Shown here piece after piece: positions 45,998 through 57,429 of a stretch of DNA of 64,000 nt (positions are counted from its first letter, which is position 1; every line of letters begins with the position of its first letter). Source of the DNA: Roridomyces roridus (Eukaryota; Basidiomycota; Agaricomycetes; Agaricales; Mycenaceae). Both the position numbers and the translations under genes were made by a program. The stretch spans positions 1,612,001 to 1,676,000 of the forward strand of contig JARKIF010000006.1 in assembly GCA_029378245.1 (NCBI GenBank), written 5' to 3'. The notes beneath the pieces were generated by a model, which ran no database searches, was not told where the DNA came from, and was given only the letters and a program-made list of their open reading frames with translations.

Positions 45998-46812
45998 TTT
46001 ATCAGGTACGTTTGAGGTGAGTACTGACTGTGTTCTATTCTTTGCGGAATGGCCCTGGGACGTGGGCAGAGGTCAATGCGGCGGGGATCCCGAGGGTTTG
46101 GATTCGAGTACTAGTGTGTTTGGGGTGCCGACTTTGGCGGCTTTGGGGGTGGATCGGAGGAGGAGGAGGAGGAGGAGAGGATGTTGTATGTTACTACCTC
46201 CGCGGGACAAGTTGTACGCGTTGATACTGGTTATGATCAAGTTTGTAGCAAATAATTCTCTCACCCTGAAAACGTGACCGCATTGTCGAGGGGCTTTGTC
46301 TCCGAATCAAAATAGCTCATCATCCCTTTCCTTTTGTCTTGAATGGCGATGAATGAAAACAACAAACGATCACGCGCGTGGCTGTGGTTTTGTGGGCCTG
46401 AACGGCGTTTGTCTCGCTTCGTCTTGTCTTTGGCGGTCACCAGAGTTGCCACTGAACGACTTGACCACCTACCTACCACCACCACCCAGCCACCGGACGC
46501 GTCGAACATCTTCCAGCACGGGATCTACACCAAGTCGGAACCTAGAGCGAGAGCCGACGACCCTCTGCGACGGGTGGCGCGCCACCGCTCCCAAGTTTAA
46601 GTCCAACTTGCAGCTCAACGAGCACCGAATACCCCACCTACAGACGTGTCCAGAGCCACATGTTTCCGGTAAGCTCAGCTCACTCCTTTCACCTCGAGTG
46701 GCAACAATTAACTTGCTCACCTTGATCCCAGCCATTTGAAGGCGCCTTTTCCTGAGAGTCAGAGCACAATTGCAAACCCTCCATCAGCATCTTCCTCACC
46801 CCCATCGTCCCT
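45998..46812. other. Intergenic or uncertain coding
   Basis: A GGA repeat run at 46158-46180 encodes polyglycine in one frame. Frames at 46353-46739 (plus) and 46469-46735 (minus) overlap; neither shows a family signature, and either may be a spliced orphan exon. Confidence 0.3.
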
Positions 46813-47259
46813 GTGTTACCTGGTACGGAGATGCTCCCCAACGTATACCCTTCGTCCCGCTGCGATGTGGGGTTGCAGCAGGCGTTCTTCAAACCTCGGC
46901 ACCCTCACGCAGCGGTCCAGATGGCGACGACGCAGAAGACTCGGGAGACGTCGATGAAGATCCACAGTCCACAGGCGCGTAGCGCGCTCACGGCGTTCTG
47001 CCTGCGAGATATGGCGCGGTACGATCCGTCCGACGCGTGCCAAGCAGAGCGCCCTCACAACAACATTAATACGATGGCGAACCTCCTCCTCACTCCCCGT
47101 GCGCAGCAGCGCCTGCTCCTGCTCTCAGCCTCGGAGGAGGTGTTTGACTCGGACGAGATTTTGGATATCCTCAATGACGGGGTGCATTTCGCTTTCGATA
47201 CGTCGGACTCGGAGGATGAATACAATTCTGATTCATTCTCGGATGACGAATGCAATTGA
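46813..47259 (+). CDS. Small acidic-tailed orphan protein
   Basis: The frame contains MATTQKTRETSMKIHSPQAR (a likely start at 46921) and then FDSDEILDILNDG, with an acidic C-terminus FDTSDSEDEYNSDSFSDDE before the stop at 47257-47259. No known domain. The DSDEILDILNDG motif recurs as SSDDVLDALNGD in the next frame, so the two may be tandem relatives or one gene with an unrecognised intron. Confidence 0.4.
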   Translation: MLPGTEMLPNVYPSSRCDVGLQQAFFKPRHPHAAVQMATTQKTRETSMKIHSPQARSALTAFCLRDMARYDPSDACQAERPHNNINTMANLLLTPRAQQRLLLLSASEEVFDSDEILDILNDGVHFAFDTSDSEDEYNSDSFSDDECN

Positions 47260-47289
47260 GAGAAGAGGCTACTGGGCGCCAAGTCTCGG

Positions 47290-47571
47290 ATGGGGTTGAG
47301 TTTGTTGGAAGCTCGAGCTCGGCAGGGAGAGGGAGGGTGGGTGCCTTCGAGTGATGATGTGCTTGATGCGTTGAATGGGGATTTTGATTTTGAGGAGGAT
47401 TCTGACGAGGAAGAGGAAGATGAAGAGGAAGAGGAAGACTCGGACCCAGAAGAGACGTTTGTCTGGGAAGTTGAAGACTCTGAGCTGGAGGACTCAGAAG
47501 AGAACGATGAATTCGACGACCTCGGTGGAAAAACGAAGGATTCGTGGCGGGTCTTTGACTGGGACGCATGA
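47290..47571 (+). CDS. Acidic orphan ORF
   Basis: Begins near MGLSLLEARARQGEGGWVPS and continues SSDDVLDALNGDFDFEEDSD with a long Glu/Asp stretch, ending SWRVFDWDA. Strongly acidic, probably nuclear or disordered. The start is uncertain (the first in-frame ATG is at 47290) and it may be a 3' exon of the preceding frame. The Ser-rich minus-strand frame over the same bases is an artefact of the acidic codons. Confidence 0.4.
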   Translation: MGLSLLEARARQGEGGWVPSSDDVLDALNGDFDFEEDSDEEEEDEEEEEDSDPEETFVWEVEDSELEDSEENDEFDDLGGKTKDSWRVFDWDA

Positions 47572-47753
47572 GATGCTGCGACCACCTTTTTCTTCTCGAG
47601 CACTTTGTACCCCTCCTCAGTATCTATTGAAATTGATAAGAAAGCGGGAGGATAAACAGAAAGAGAGAGAGCGCCGGGGCGGTCAAAATTTGATGCAAAG
47701 CGCATGCTCTCCCTCCGCCATGTATCGCATCAGCTATCTTGCCTCCCACCACC

Positions 47754-49878
47754 ATGGACGACACCAAAATCAAGGCAGAGCTGCCCGGGGTCATTCCTGC
47801 ACCCCGACAGACCCGACGCCGTTGGCCAATCCTCCTCGCCTGCCTCGCCCTCGTCGGATGCCTCCACCTCCTCCGACTCGTCTCTCCAACCTCCCGCCTC
47901 CCATGCGACAAGACAACGCACCAACCCGCTGTGTGCCCTCAATCCGATACCCTCGTCCCTGAGAAGAACAGCGCGCTTTGGACGGAGCTCACTCAGCTAC
48001 AAGCCACAGACGACTTTCTCGGGCGTGCAGTCGCCCAGTTGAGCGCTGCGGTGCAGATCCCCACCGAGACGTTCGATTCTATGGGACCTGTGGGCGAGGA
48101 CCCGCGGTGGGTTACTCGTGGGCCGTTCGTAGACCATTTGGTCGCTGCCTTCCCATTGGTGTGCGTGTTTCTTTCTGGATTCCCTCCTGCGTCGGCTTAT
48201 GCATGTACAGGCACGCTGCGATGGACCTCCAGAAAGTCAATACTTATGGGCTCGTCTACACTTGGCAAGGCTCCGACGCGAGCTTGAAGCCACTCTTGCT
48301 CATGGGCCACTATGGTATTTCGTTATCCTTGGGCTCATTGAAATCGACTCAAGCCTTCCTAGACGTCGTCCCCGTTGCTCCGCTCAGCGTCGATGAATGG
48401 ACTCACCCCGCGTACTCGGGACACTTTGATGGTAGGCTCACCTTTTTGTCTTCTGCCTTGCCACTCATTCTTTTCGCAGGCGAATTCATCTGGGGACGCG
48501 GCTGCGCGGACGATAAGAGCGGCGTCATCGGCATCCTGACGACCATCGAGCTCCTTCTCGAGAACGATTTCAAGCCCACTCGCACGATCGTCCTTTCGTT
48601 TGGCTTTGACGAAGAGGCGGGCGGGTTCCACGTGCGTTCGTCCTTGCATACTCACCAGCTTATTGAGCATTGTATAGGGCGCTGGACACCTTGGTCCCGC
48701 ACTCCTGGAGCGCTTTGGGCCCGATTCGTTCGCCATGATCGTCGACGAGGGCGGTAGGTCTCTGCTCCTCCTCCCTACGTCTCGCTCAAATGCCACCCAG
48801 CTGGATTCGTCGAGACCTACGGGGCCATATTCGCCACACCGGGTGTGGCAGAGAAGGGGTACACCGACATCTCCGTCGAGGTGCAAAGTCCCGGCGGTCA
48901 CTCGAGCATTCCGCCCGAACACACGAGCATCGGCATCCTCGCTGCACTCATCGTCCAGCTCGAGGCGAATCCACCACCCGCGCATCTCGTGCCTGGGACC
49001 ACGCTTTTCGAGATGGCACAATGCCTGGCTGCCCACGCGCCGGATTTACCGGTGGATTTGAAGCGCGTTTTGCTAAGGGCGGGGCATAGTGAGAAGGCGA
49101 GGAAGGAGGCGGAGCGGATGTTATTTTCCTCGGACCCGGCGTTCCGCGCGCTTGCTGGGACGACTCAGGCGGTGGATGTCATTAGTGGGGGTGTCAAGAG
49201 TAATGCGCTGCCGGAGCAGGCTGTGGTGCGTTCTTCTCTCTTTCCCTTGTCGGATAGCACTAAGGGCGGCAGGCAATCGTTAACCACCGGATTGCGACAC
49301 AAAGGTCAGGACACCATTTCCTTGCATCTTCGACTAAAGCTCATGTAACGCTATGCCAGCTCGGTGAATGAGACTCTCAAACGCAACACAGACCTCCTCC
49401 GGGACCTCGCCATCGAGCGCTTCAACCTCTCCGTCATCGCACACGGCGAGCAGCTCACACCCGCCTCGGCTGCAAGCGCAGGCACACTCATCCTGAGCAC
49501 CCCCCGCACGCTTGAGCCAGCACCCATCACGCCCAGCGATGCCCCGCCGTTCAAATTGCTCGCGGGGACTATCCGTGCGGCCATTCGTGCTTCCTCGGAT
49601 AAGATTGCAGGGGACAGCCCGGTGTACGTCGCACCGGGGATGATGTCGGGGAATACGGATACGCGGTATACGTGGGCGTTGTCGAGGCATATATTCCGCT
49701 ATGGGCATGGGTCGGGTGGGATGGGGGGTATACATACCGTTAACGAACGTGAGTCTCCTCTTTCCCATCTTTGTTTTTTCTTCACCAAGCTGCGCCAGAT
49801 ATCCGTGCGACGGATTTCGTGGGCATGATTACATTCTTTACGACTCTCATCTTGAATGTGGATGAAGCCGTATTGTAG
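47754..49878 (+). CDS. M20-family metallopeptidase, carboxypeptidase S-like (plus copy)
   Basis: Type II membrane-anchored vacuolar carboxypeptidase similar to yeast Cps1. Starts MDDTKIKAELPGVIPAPRQT, with a TM segment WPILLACLALVGCLHLL, then QLSAAVQIPTETFDSMGPVG. Metal-site motifs are visible: GHYDVVPVAPL (His-x-Asp, spliced near 48315-48360), WGRGCADDKSGVIG (bridging Asp), FGFDEEAGG (catalytic and metal Glu), and YTDISVEVQSPGGHSSIPPE for the dimerisation domain. The end has YTWALSRHIFRYGHGSG and a hydrophobic tail ITFFTTLILNVDEAVL. About 590 residues, at least six introns. Tail-to-tail with a close paralogue, 33 bp between stops. Confidence 0.85.
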
Positions 49879-49911
49879 TGAATACAATGTACAAATCATT
49901 TAACTATGGTG

Positions 49912-52090
49912 TTACAACGACGTGGCTTCATCCGCATTCAAGATGAGCGTCGTGATAAAAGTGATGATTCCCACAAAGGAATCTGCGCGGATACCTACAG
50001 ACGAGGGTCAGAACCAGCAGTAGGATACAGATGGAGAACGCACTCTCATCGACCGTATGACTCTTGCCAATTCCCCCATTCCAGTGCGCGTATCGTAAAA
50101 TGTGGTCCGAGAGGTCCCAGAAGTACCTCGTATCTTGAAATTGAATCAATGTACGTCGATGGATATAGGCGCAGGTAGGAGAAAGACAGACCGGTATTAA
50201 AGGTTTCCATTCCGGGCGTAACAAACACCTGCTTCTTATTAACGTCCGCGCCGTACGTCGCATCCAGCGACGCGAGTATCGTCCCCGAGAGCAAGCGGAA
50301 CGGGGGCGCCGAGCTGGACGCGATAGGCGCAGGCTCCAAGCCGCGGGGCGCACTGAGCGTGAGGGTACCGGCGTAGGAATCGGACTCGGCGGGAGGGGTG
50401 AGGAGTTGTCCGTATGCGGTGACGGAGAGATTAAAGTGCGCTGCGAGGTCGAGGAGGATGTCTCTGTCCCGCGTTAGGGTGGCGTTTATGGAGCTGGGAG
50501 AGTATGTAGGGTCAATGGAGAATAGCTGTAAGATGACGGGAAATGCATACCTCTGCGTCGTAATCCGATGATTGACCACGGCCTGCCTTCGTCGTCAGAA
50601 AGTTCCTGTGAGAAGAAAGAACGATAAAACTCACCACAGCCTGCTCGGGCAGCGCATTACTCTTCACTCCACCGTTGACAAGATCAACAGGCTGCGTCGT
50701 CCGCACCAACGAGCGGAACTTGCGGTCCTCAAACAAGATCCTCTCCGCCTCCTTCAACGCCCGCTTACTCTTCCTCGCTCGCCTAACCGCGCGTTTCAGT
50801 TTACGAGGCGCGTCGGGCCCATGCGTGCCGAGGCATTGAGCCATCTCAAACGGTGGCGTGTCGAGCTCGAGAACGGGTGGGGGCGCGTTGTTCTCGAGGT
50901 GCACGATGAGGGCGGCGAGGATGCCGATGCTCGTGTGATCGGGCGGGATGCTCGAGTGCCCGCCGGGTGTTTGCACCTCGATGCTGACGTCGATATACCC
51001 CTTCTCAGCGATACCAGGCGCTGCAAAGATGGCCCCGTATTGCTCGTTGTACCCGCCTTGTATTGCTCTTAATTGTGGGTCACCTAAGAAAGCCAATGGA
51101 AACTCACCGCCTTCGTCAATGATCATAGCAAACGCGTTCCGGCCGAAACGTTCGAGCAGCGCAGGGGCTAGGGATGCCGCGCCCTTGATATCGGTAAGTC
51201 TGGGTAACAGCATAATGCTCGTAGACCACGTACGTGATAACCGCTCGCCTCTTCGTCAAATCCAAAGGACAGCACCACGGTCCGAGTCGGCGCAAAGTCC
51301 TTCTCGAGCAACCCCTCAATGGCCATCAAGATACCGATGACGCCACTCTTGTCGTCGGTGCTGCCGCGGCCCCAGATGTATTCACCTGGCGAAATTGGGT
51401 AATGACTTGGAGATGTGGAACGCCGCCGTACCATCAAAGTACCCGGAGTAGGCGGGATGAGTCCATTGGTCCGCGCTTAGTGGGGCGACAGGGACCACGT
51501 CTAGGATGGCAGCCAGTTAGAGCGGCTGGTCCAGAATGACGAAGAAAACGCACCATAGTGACCCATGAGGAGAATAGGCTTCAAACTATCGTCCGAGCCT
51601 TGCCAGGTGTAAACCAGACCGTAGGTATTGACTTTTTGGAGGTCGAGAGACGCATGCCTAGGGCTGGATCAATAACGGGTGTGGTGTCAAGACGAAGAAA
51701 TACGCACACGCGCGGAAACGCAGTAACCAAATGGTCCACGAACGGGTCCCGGGAAGCCCACCGCGGATCCTCACCCACAGGCCCCATCCCATCGTACGTC
51801 TCGGTGGGAATCTGCACCGCTGCACTCAGCTGGTCGACAGCACGGTGGAGGAACGCATCGGTGCCGTGCAATGCGGTTAGATTCGCCCAGAGTGCGCCGT
51901 TTTTCTCTGGTACCAGAGTGCTGGGTTGTGGACACAGGGAGGAGGATGTGTCGTCCAGGAATTCGATTTGGAGTGGATGGAGGTTGAAGAGTGCGCAGAG
52001 AGCGATTAGGGTGAGTGGTACGCGCCATCGAAAACGACTGCGGGGAGGGGAGCTGCCAGGCAGTAGACCGCTCGACTTGACGTCGGCCAT
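49912..52090 (-). CDS. M20-family metallopeptidase, carboxypeptidase S-like (minus copy)
   Basis: Close paralogue of the plus copy. The start at 52090 gives MADVKSSGLLPGSSPPRSRF, then a TM segment VPLTLIALCALFNL and QLSAAVQIPTETYDGMGPVG. Motifs WGRGSTDDKSGVIGILMAIE, LSFGFDEEASGYH, YIDVSIEVQTPGGHSSIPPD and GGVKSNALPEQAVV are intact, with the end RADSFVGIITFITTLILNAD. The HYD motif is spliced near 51497-51556. Introns match the plus copy in position. All metal ligands I can check are conserved, so both copies look functional. Vacuolar lumen-facing peptidase expected. Confidence 0.85.
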
Positions 52091-52411
52091 GGTGGTAAGA
52101 AGAAGAAGGCTGGGTTGGCCATGGCGAAGATGGAAGGCCGTGTGACGTCATGCGGCTGATGTTTGATCGGAGATCAAATCGTGGTGCGTTCGCAGTTGAA
52201 ACTCTGGTGGTTCAAGTTCAAACCAGCTGCCCTGAATCACCTACCCTGAGTCAACGTGTAAAAAGAGGGATGTATCATAATGAATCTCAAGCCAACCTCT
52301 TCTCGGTGAAAATGCGAAAAGAAATTTGAACCCAGCTTGTACAACAATTATTTAGCAGAGAGGCATGAAATACAAGGCCGATGCAAACGATATAGGTACG
52401 TAAAAAGAGTG
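52091..52411. other. Upstream region of the minus-strand M20 gene; no gene seen
   Basis: Contains a GGTTCAAGTTCAAACC palindrome-like run near 52209 and an AT-rich stretch at 52335-52400. Nothing coding. Confidence 0.4.
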
Positions 52412-53230
52412 TCACACCAGCGCGGAGCCCCTAGCTGCTTGGTGGAGTTTGACAACACGGACTCTCCGCGCAGTGTTGAATAGCATTTTCATGAGAGCAT
52501 CGGAGTCCTGGATAGCTACCGCCACAAACGAAGGATCTATTGCTAATCGTTCAATTAGGGTGCACGCCCACAGGCTGACATAACCGGCTTTCGAATCCAG
52601 CAATGCCGCCAGAACTGCGGTACGTTCCGTGTTGTAGGAGATCGCGCCAAGAATTGATTCAGCTAGCCCTGGCTCGCCCAAGTCCCGTCTGCGGGTAGTT
52701 AAGCTTCATAGACATTGTGGGATGCCGAAACCTGACCTTGCAACCAGTATATCCTTGACTGTTCCAGGAGTCGATAGCCCTATTTTGTGGGCAAGCAGTG
52801 CTTTAACCACAGAGCAGGCTCTGTGTTTCAAACGTCCGTCCAACAACATGCGCGGCACCAACTTTGCGGCCCATTCAAGAGCACACGTGTAAATCCCAAA
52901 ATCTTCCAAGTGCTCCAAAACCCTGAGTTGTGTCTCGAGGAGTACATATTTGCACCTGGAATAGATTCGGTTCGTCTTTGGAAAATTCGATCGAGCAATG
53001 GCAGACACGCACGAAAGATAGCTCGTATAGATGTCAATCATCTCCCTCGAGAGCGGTTGCCCGGGAGTGTCCTTGGCAATGAACGCCAACGCCTGTCGAT
53101 GATACATCCGCTTCATCAACGGCTTCGCCAGTGCATGGATGTTGATTGTTGGGCCTTGGAGCAGGGGGTTGCTGTCTGACCACCAACTGTGGATGCTGTT
53201 GAGGGAGAACTGGCGCTCCAGGGTGGGCAT
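52412..53230 (-). CDS. ARM-like orphan of the agaric WWSDSNP family
   Basis: Starts MPTLERQFSLNSIHSWWSDS (an upstream in-frame Met exists about 54 bp earlier). Then NPLLQGPTINIHALAKPLMK and MYHRQALAFIAKDTPGQPLS lead into helical repeats (TYLSCV-like blocks, LRVLEHLEDFGIYTCALEWA). After an intron near 52690-52737 the C-terminal part is RDLGEPGLAESILGAISYNT, SLWACTLIERLAID and ALMKMLFNTARR. This architecture is an abundant family of unknown function in agaric genomes, with armadillo-like repeats. About 270 residues, intracellular. Confidence 0.7.
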
Positions 53231-53699
53231 GGGATGGGAAAAGGAGGAGGGAGATGCACAGCCTCGTTCACAGCCCTCTGGCATTCGAGCGACGTCAGTC
53301 AGACTCAGATTGCTGTTAAACGGGAAACATCAGGGTGTATCCGCTTGGGATTACGGCTGCAAAGTTGAATAAGGTGACGAAGGTTCAGCCCGGAGAGCCT
53401 GGTCAAGACTCAGGATCCGCGGAGTTGGTCTGTCGCAGTCTTGCGGTGTGGCGCGCTGAAGAGCATATTGCGATACGTACTGGACCACTGGGTCTCCAGA
53501 TAAAGCCGCAGAATTGACCTGCCGCTTTGAACGCGAAGATCGGAAGATGACGTCGGACGATGCAAGAAAACGATGCAAGAAAGCCGAGACGGATCCAAGA
53601 CGGATAAGGAGTGATCTTTGCAGGATTGACCCTTGGATGCACCACTCGAGCTAGTTTTTGGCCGGCTCAGCACATAGAGAGGTGCCACTGAGGTGGAAA
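53231..53699. other. Intergenic, no recognised gene
   Basis: Short overlapping frames only. An acceptor-like TGGTGTAG at 53703-53710 suggests the next gene has an upstream exon here that I could not identify. Confidence 0.3.
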
Positions 53700-54216
53700 A
53701 TATGGTGTAGTGGGTATCGTCACCGTGGTCAACAGCGCAGTGCAGGATCGTTTCACCGCGCTCGAACGCGACCCGCACAAGCTGCTCAGGATCGTCAAGG
53801 CGGGGAAGCAGGGTCTGGGGTGGTACTCGATTTTCGAGGTTCTCGAGGATGACGTTATGGATGAGGAGACGGAGGAGAGGGTTGTGGGCATGGACTACGA
53901 GGAGGAGGGCGATTCGAGTGATTCCGAGACGGAGGTGTTGGGTGTTGGACGCTGGAACGAATACACAGGGGATTCGGGCGTTGGAAGCACGGGGGCTACG
54001 GCCCAGGACGTGAAGTACAGGAACGACGACAACGGGGAGTGCTGGCAACACATCGTAATCGAGGGTGGCGCATTCGCTGCCGATCCGCGGCTCTCGCCCG
54101 CAGACTTGCTGTCAATGCTCGCTGCCACCTTGCAGGATATTGGGGAGGCCCTCCTTGAGCTCGTTCCGCCCGAGTTTGGCTCAGCGGATGGGAAGACGTC
54201 CCAGGGGTCAAAGTAG
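53700..54216 (+). CDS. Acidic orphan, 3' exon (paralogue of 18449-19679)
   Basis: Frame GIVTVVNSAVQDRFTALERD, then LLRIVKAGKQGLGWYSIFEV, an acidic linker, and the signature WQHIVIEGGAFAADPRLSPA with a final helix. It aligns with the second frame of the gene at 19260-19679 (KQRLDKLEEDPAERVKVMEA; WDHLVIEEGA). No ATG start is convincing, so it is either an exon of a longer gene or N-terminally truncated. Function unknown. Confidence 0.5.
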
Positions 54217-54402
54217 GCGATCTGGCGGACCGACGGCCTGACGAGCGAGGTGGTGGGCGGAGTGCGTTTTCAGGGGATGGTGGGTCCCGGTCGACGCTTA
54301 TCTACCGGCGCTGGCTTCAAATTTTCTTTGCTGTAGCCCGTGGTCGTGGCCGACGCGCGAGAACCAAACCAATTACCGAGTCCCTTTCGAGCTTGGAAAA
54401 TA

Positions 54403-54864
54403 CTGTACCATTTCAATCAGTTCTCCTTGGCTGTGACCTGTGACACGGGTTTTCGAACTTCGAACTTCGAAAATGGGTCGGTCCCAGCGTGACACCCGAA
54501 AATGTTCGAAAACCGGTTGATATCAGTTGCCCATTGGCAACAGCGGAACAGCGTTCGGCATGTTCGGCATCCTATCACTGGCAGCCGAAGCCGTGCCGGC
54601 ATGACATTTCGCTCTGATTTGGGTGATGCCAAGGTCAATTTCGCAGTGTTTCAATCAGGTTCAACCTCCGCCTTGCATTCGCGGGACCTGCAGACGCGCA
54701 TGAGGCGCGCCGGCGAAAAATGGGTTTTTTGAGCACCTTTCGAGCAATTTTGTGACTACTTTTGCAACTTCGAAAATCTCCCGGGTGTCCGTGACACTTT
54801 CGAAAATTTTCGAAAATTTGGGGGCCTGTGACGCGTGACATTCGAGTTGAATGAAATGGTACAG
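54403..54864. mobile_element. 462-bp Tc1/mariner-like MITE (TA target)
   Basis: Inverted ends CTGTACCATTTCA and TGAAATGGTACAG, flanked by TA at 54401-54402 and 54865-54866. The interior is full of TTCGAAAA/TTTTCGAA palindromic words on both sides. No coding content. It sits just upstream of the F-box pseudogene. Confidence 0.8.
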
Positions 54865-54971
54865 TAGTTGACGTCGTGAATAGGACAAAGCGGTTAGAGG
54901 CTGAGTTAGAGCGCCTAATTGATCTGCACCGCCTCAGCGACACCTTCTTCCCGACTTCCATCTGCCTCGCG

Positions 54972-55911
54972 ATGGGATATTTCCCTCCTGAGATTTGGCT
55001 CTACATTCATCGACTTGCTTCCCCTCTGTCCCTTTTGATGGTGGCCCGCTCCGAGGAATTGTATTATGTGCCGCCTCGGAATCCATTTCACGCTGTTTCT
55101 TTGAAGGTTGGCTCTCGATGACCTGTTTCGTCGTATATGTGTTCAATGCAGTTGCCCAGGACATCCGCTCTTTCCTCCTTGTATCTCGCCTGTGGTGTAA
55201 TCTGGCCAAAGAGCTCCTGTACGAAAATATCGCAGTGCCCTCCGATCCGCGTCGGTTCGACGCACTACACGATGCGTTGGAGAATCCAGGCACGGCGCGA
55301 CTCGTTCGCAGTATTCTGCTCACACAGTACCGCACCGATCACAACACCGCCATCCTCGCATTATGCCCTCGAGTCGAAGTGGTTTGCCAGCCTGACGCAA
55401 CTACTTCGCTTATCGGATGGAATTCGAGCGATATGTCCTTTCCGACCTTCGAGTTCCTCAAGCATGTCTATTGGACAGAATCCTTCCTTACTTCTGATTT
55501 CATGCGTGCCGTCCTCGCTGTGGCACCGAACGTCGAACACCTCTTCGTCCAGTGTTCAGCCCATCTCAGTTTCCCGAAAGACGAGGAGCTTACCCTCCCA
55601 GCTCTTCCTCGTTTGAGGAGGCTCGAATGTCTGGGCTTCGACAATCATGCGGGAGTTTTAAAACGCGATCTGACTCGCCTGGTTCGCCTCAATTGCGGGC
55701 CCACTCCAGCGTGGGCGTCATACGCGATTGGCGGCCCATAGAGGAGCATTTCTTGCTCATCGTCTCGCCGGATTTTCCTCATTTCAAGCGGCTGGTGCTC
55801 GAAGGGATGTGGTATCAAGTCGTGGGTGACGCGGGGTTCGTGCCTTTCCAGGAGCGGCTGCGCGCTCGTGGCGTCCAGTTGGAGTTTCCGGAAGGATTTG
55901 TACGTCTCTGA
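54972..55911 (+). pseudogene. F-box-like protein, copy 2, with internal deletion
   Basis: Starts MGYFPPEIWLYIHRLASPLS; after the intron, DIRSFLLVSRLWCNLAKELL and LYENIAVP. It runs colinear with copy 3 through LTRLVRLNCGP (near 55705) and then jumps to VIRDWRPIEEHFLLI in a different frame. About 180 bp present in copy 3 (57030-57220) are missing, and the deletion shifts the frame, giving an early stop at 55739-55741. The remaining C-terminal sequence (RLVLEGMWYQVVGD, ARGVQLEFPEGFVRL) is still readable to 55911. Confidence 0.8.
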
Positions 55912-56202
55912 TTGTGTTCTTGGTGGTCGTCCCATGAGCGCTGCAAATCACTTCGAAATATATCCCATGTACAGTATCTGCCATCCAATGCCAGTGGCCT
56001 ACCATCCAGACGCATTTCGCATTCTCGCTCTTCATCACGTCGGATTTCCTCGTATAAAGTAGTACTCGAGGGACATGGGCTGATAATAGATATGCTCTCT
56101 GACGTGCAGACGCGACGTTTTCAGGAGGCACTCCAAGCACGGGGGGTGTCATTTGCTCTGTGTCTCTCCCAGCGAGTCCCTTTCCAGAATACTAATACTT
56201 AG
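55912..56202 (+). pseudogene. Degraded C-terminal remnant of another F-box copy
   Basis: The frame ends with SSYKVVLEGHGLIIDMLSDV and QEALQARGVSFALCLSQRV, which corresponds weakly to KRLVLEGMWYRVVGD and EGLRARGVQLEFPEG in the neighbours. It suggests the array once held at least one more unit. Confidence 0.5.
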
Positions 56203-56305
56203 TTCATGAGCACAATTCAAGCACAATTACAAAGCTGTTAGAGCGCTTAGTTGATCTACACCGCCTTGAAGAGACACCTTCTTCCCGACTTCCATCTGCC
56301 CCGCC

Positions 56306-57429
56306 ATGGATTTCCCTCCTGAGATTTGGCTTTATATTCATCGACTTGCTTCTCCTCCGTCGCTGTTGATGGCAGCGCGCTCAGAGGAATTGAACTACGT
56401 GCCGCCTCAGAACCCATTCCACACTGTTTCTTTGCAGGTGGGCTCATCCATGACGTGTCTCCGAATGTACTCAATACAGCTGCCCAGGACATCCTCTCTT
56501 TCCTCCTGGTATCTCGCCTGTGGTACAGTCTGGCGAAAGAGCTCCTATATGAGAACATTGCAGCAACATCCGACCCGCGTCGCTTTGACGCACTCTGCGA
56601 TGCGTTGGAGCAGCCAGGCACGGCAGCACTCGTTCGCAGTGTCCTGCTCACACACTCGCATGTCCACAACTTCGCCATCCTCCCACTGTGCACTCGAGTC
56701 GAAGTGGTGTGCCAGCCTGACGCAACTCTGTCCTGGGGGTTCAGTGGAAGTTCCGCAGGGGCCATACCCTTCCCGACCTTCGAGTCCTTGAAGCACGTCT
56801 ATTGGACGGAATCCGTCGTGACCTCCGAGTTTCTGCGCGGTCTCCTCGCAGCGGCACCAAACCTGGAACACCTCTTCGTCCAGCCTTCAGGCCAGCTCGA
56901 ATTCCCGCCAGCCGGGGAGCTCAGTCTCCCATCTCTTCCTCATTTGAGGAGACTCGAATGTATAAACTTGGATAATCATGCAGGGGTTGTGCAACTCGAT
57001 CTCACTCGCCTCGTCCGCCTCAATTGCGGGCCCAGGCTCCCTTTCCCCGCCGTCCCTGCGCTGGTGACGCTAAAACTCTTCGGCTCACGCAAGACCATCG
57101 ATTTTGCCTCCATCTTCGAGCGTTGTCCCCGCCTGCGACATTTGTCATATGATATCTGGAACGCTGTCGTCGCGCCCGCGTCCCAGCAGGCGGTACTCGT
57201 GCTCGATGAGATGCGGCTGCACTCCGTCGTCACCGTCATACGCGATTGGCGGCCCATCGAAGAGCATTTCTCGCTCATCACCTCGCCGGAGTTTCCTCAT
57301 GTAAAGAGGCTGGTGCTCGAAGGGATGTGGTATCGAGTCGTGGGTGACGTGCGATTCATGCCTTTCAAGGAGGGGCTACGCGCTCGTGGCGTTCAGTTGG
57401 AGTTCCCGGAAGGATTCGTATGTCTTTGA
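56306..57429 (+). CDS. F-box-like protein, copy 3 (intact)
   Basis: Starts MDFPPEIWLYIHRLASPPSL. Exon 1 ends SLQ, and a short intron with acceptor CTGCCCAG joins to DILSFLLVSRLWYSLAKELL. Leucine-rich-like blocks follow (FPTFESLKHVYWTESVVTSE, LPSLPHLRRLECINLDNH, FPAVPALVTLKLFGSRKTID), with the C-terminal signature FPHVKRLVLEGMWYRVVGD and the end FPEGFVCL. About 360 residues. Putative SCF substrate receptor; no target can be inferred. The shared intron position and sequence show tandem duplication with copy 2 and older relation to copy 1. Confidence 0.8.

Noticed and set aside
47055..47705. 216-codon Ser-rich minus-strand frame
   Set aside because: It is antisense to acidic GAG/GAC codon runs of the plus-strand acidic ORFs, which produce Ser/Leu-rich shadows.
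53410..54051. 213-codon minus-strand frame
   Set aside because: Antisense to the acidic plus-strand exon that has a paralogue at 19.3-19.7 kb; the minus frame has no relative.
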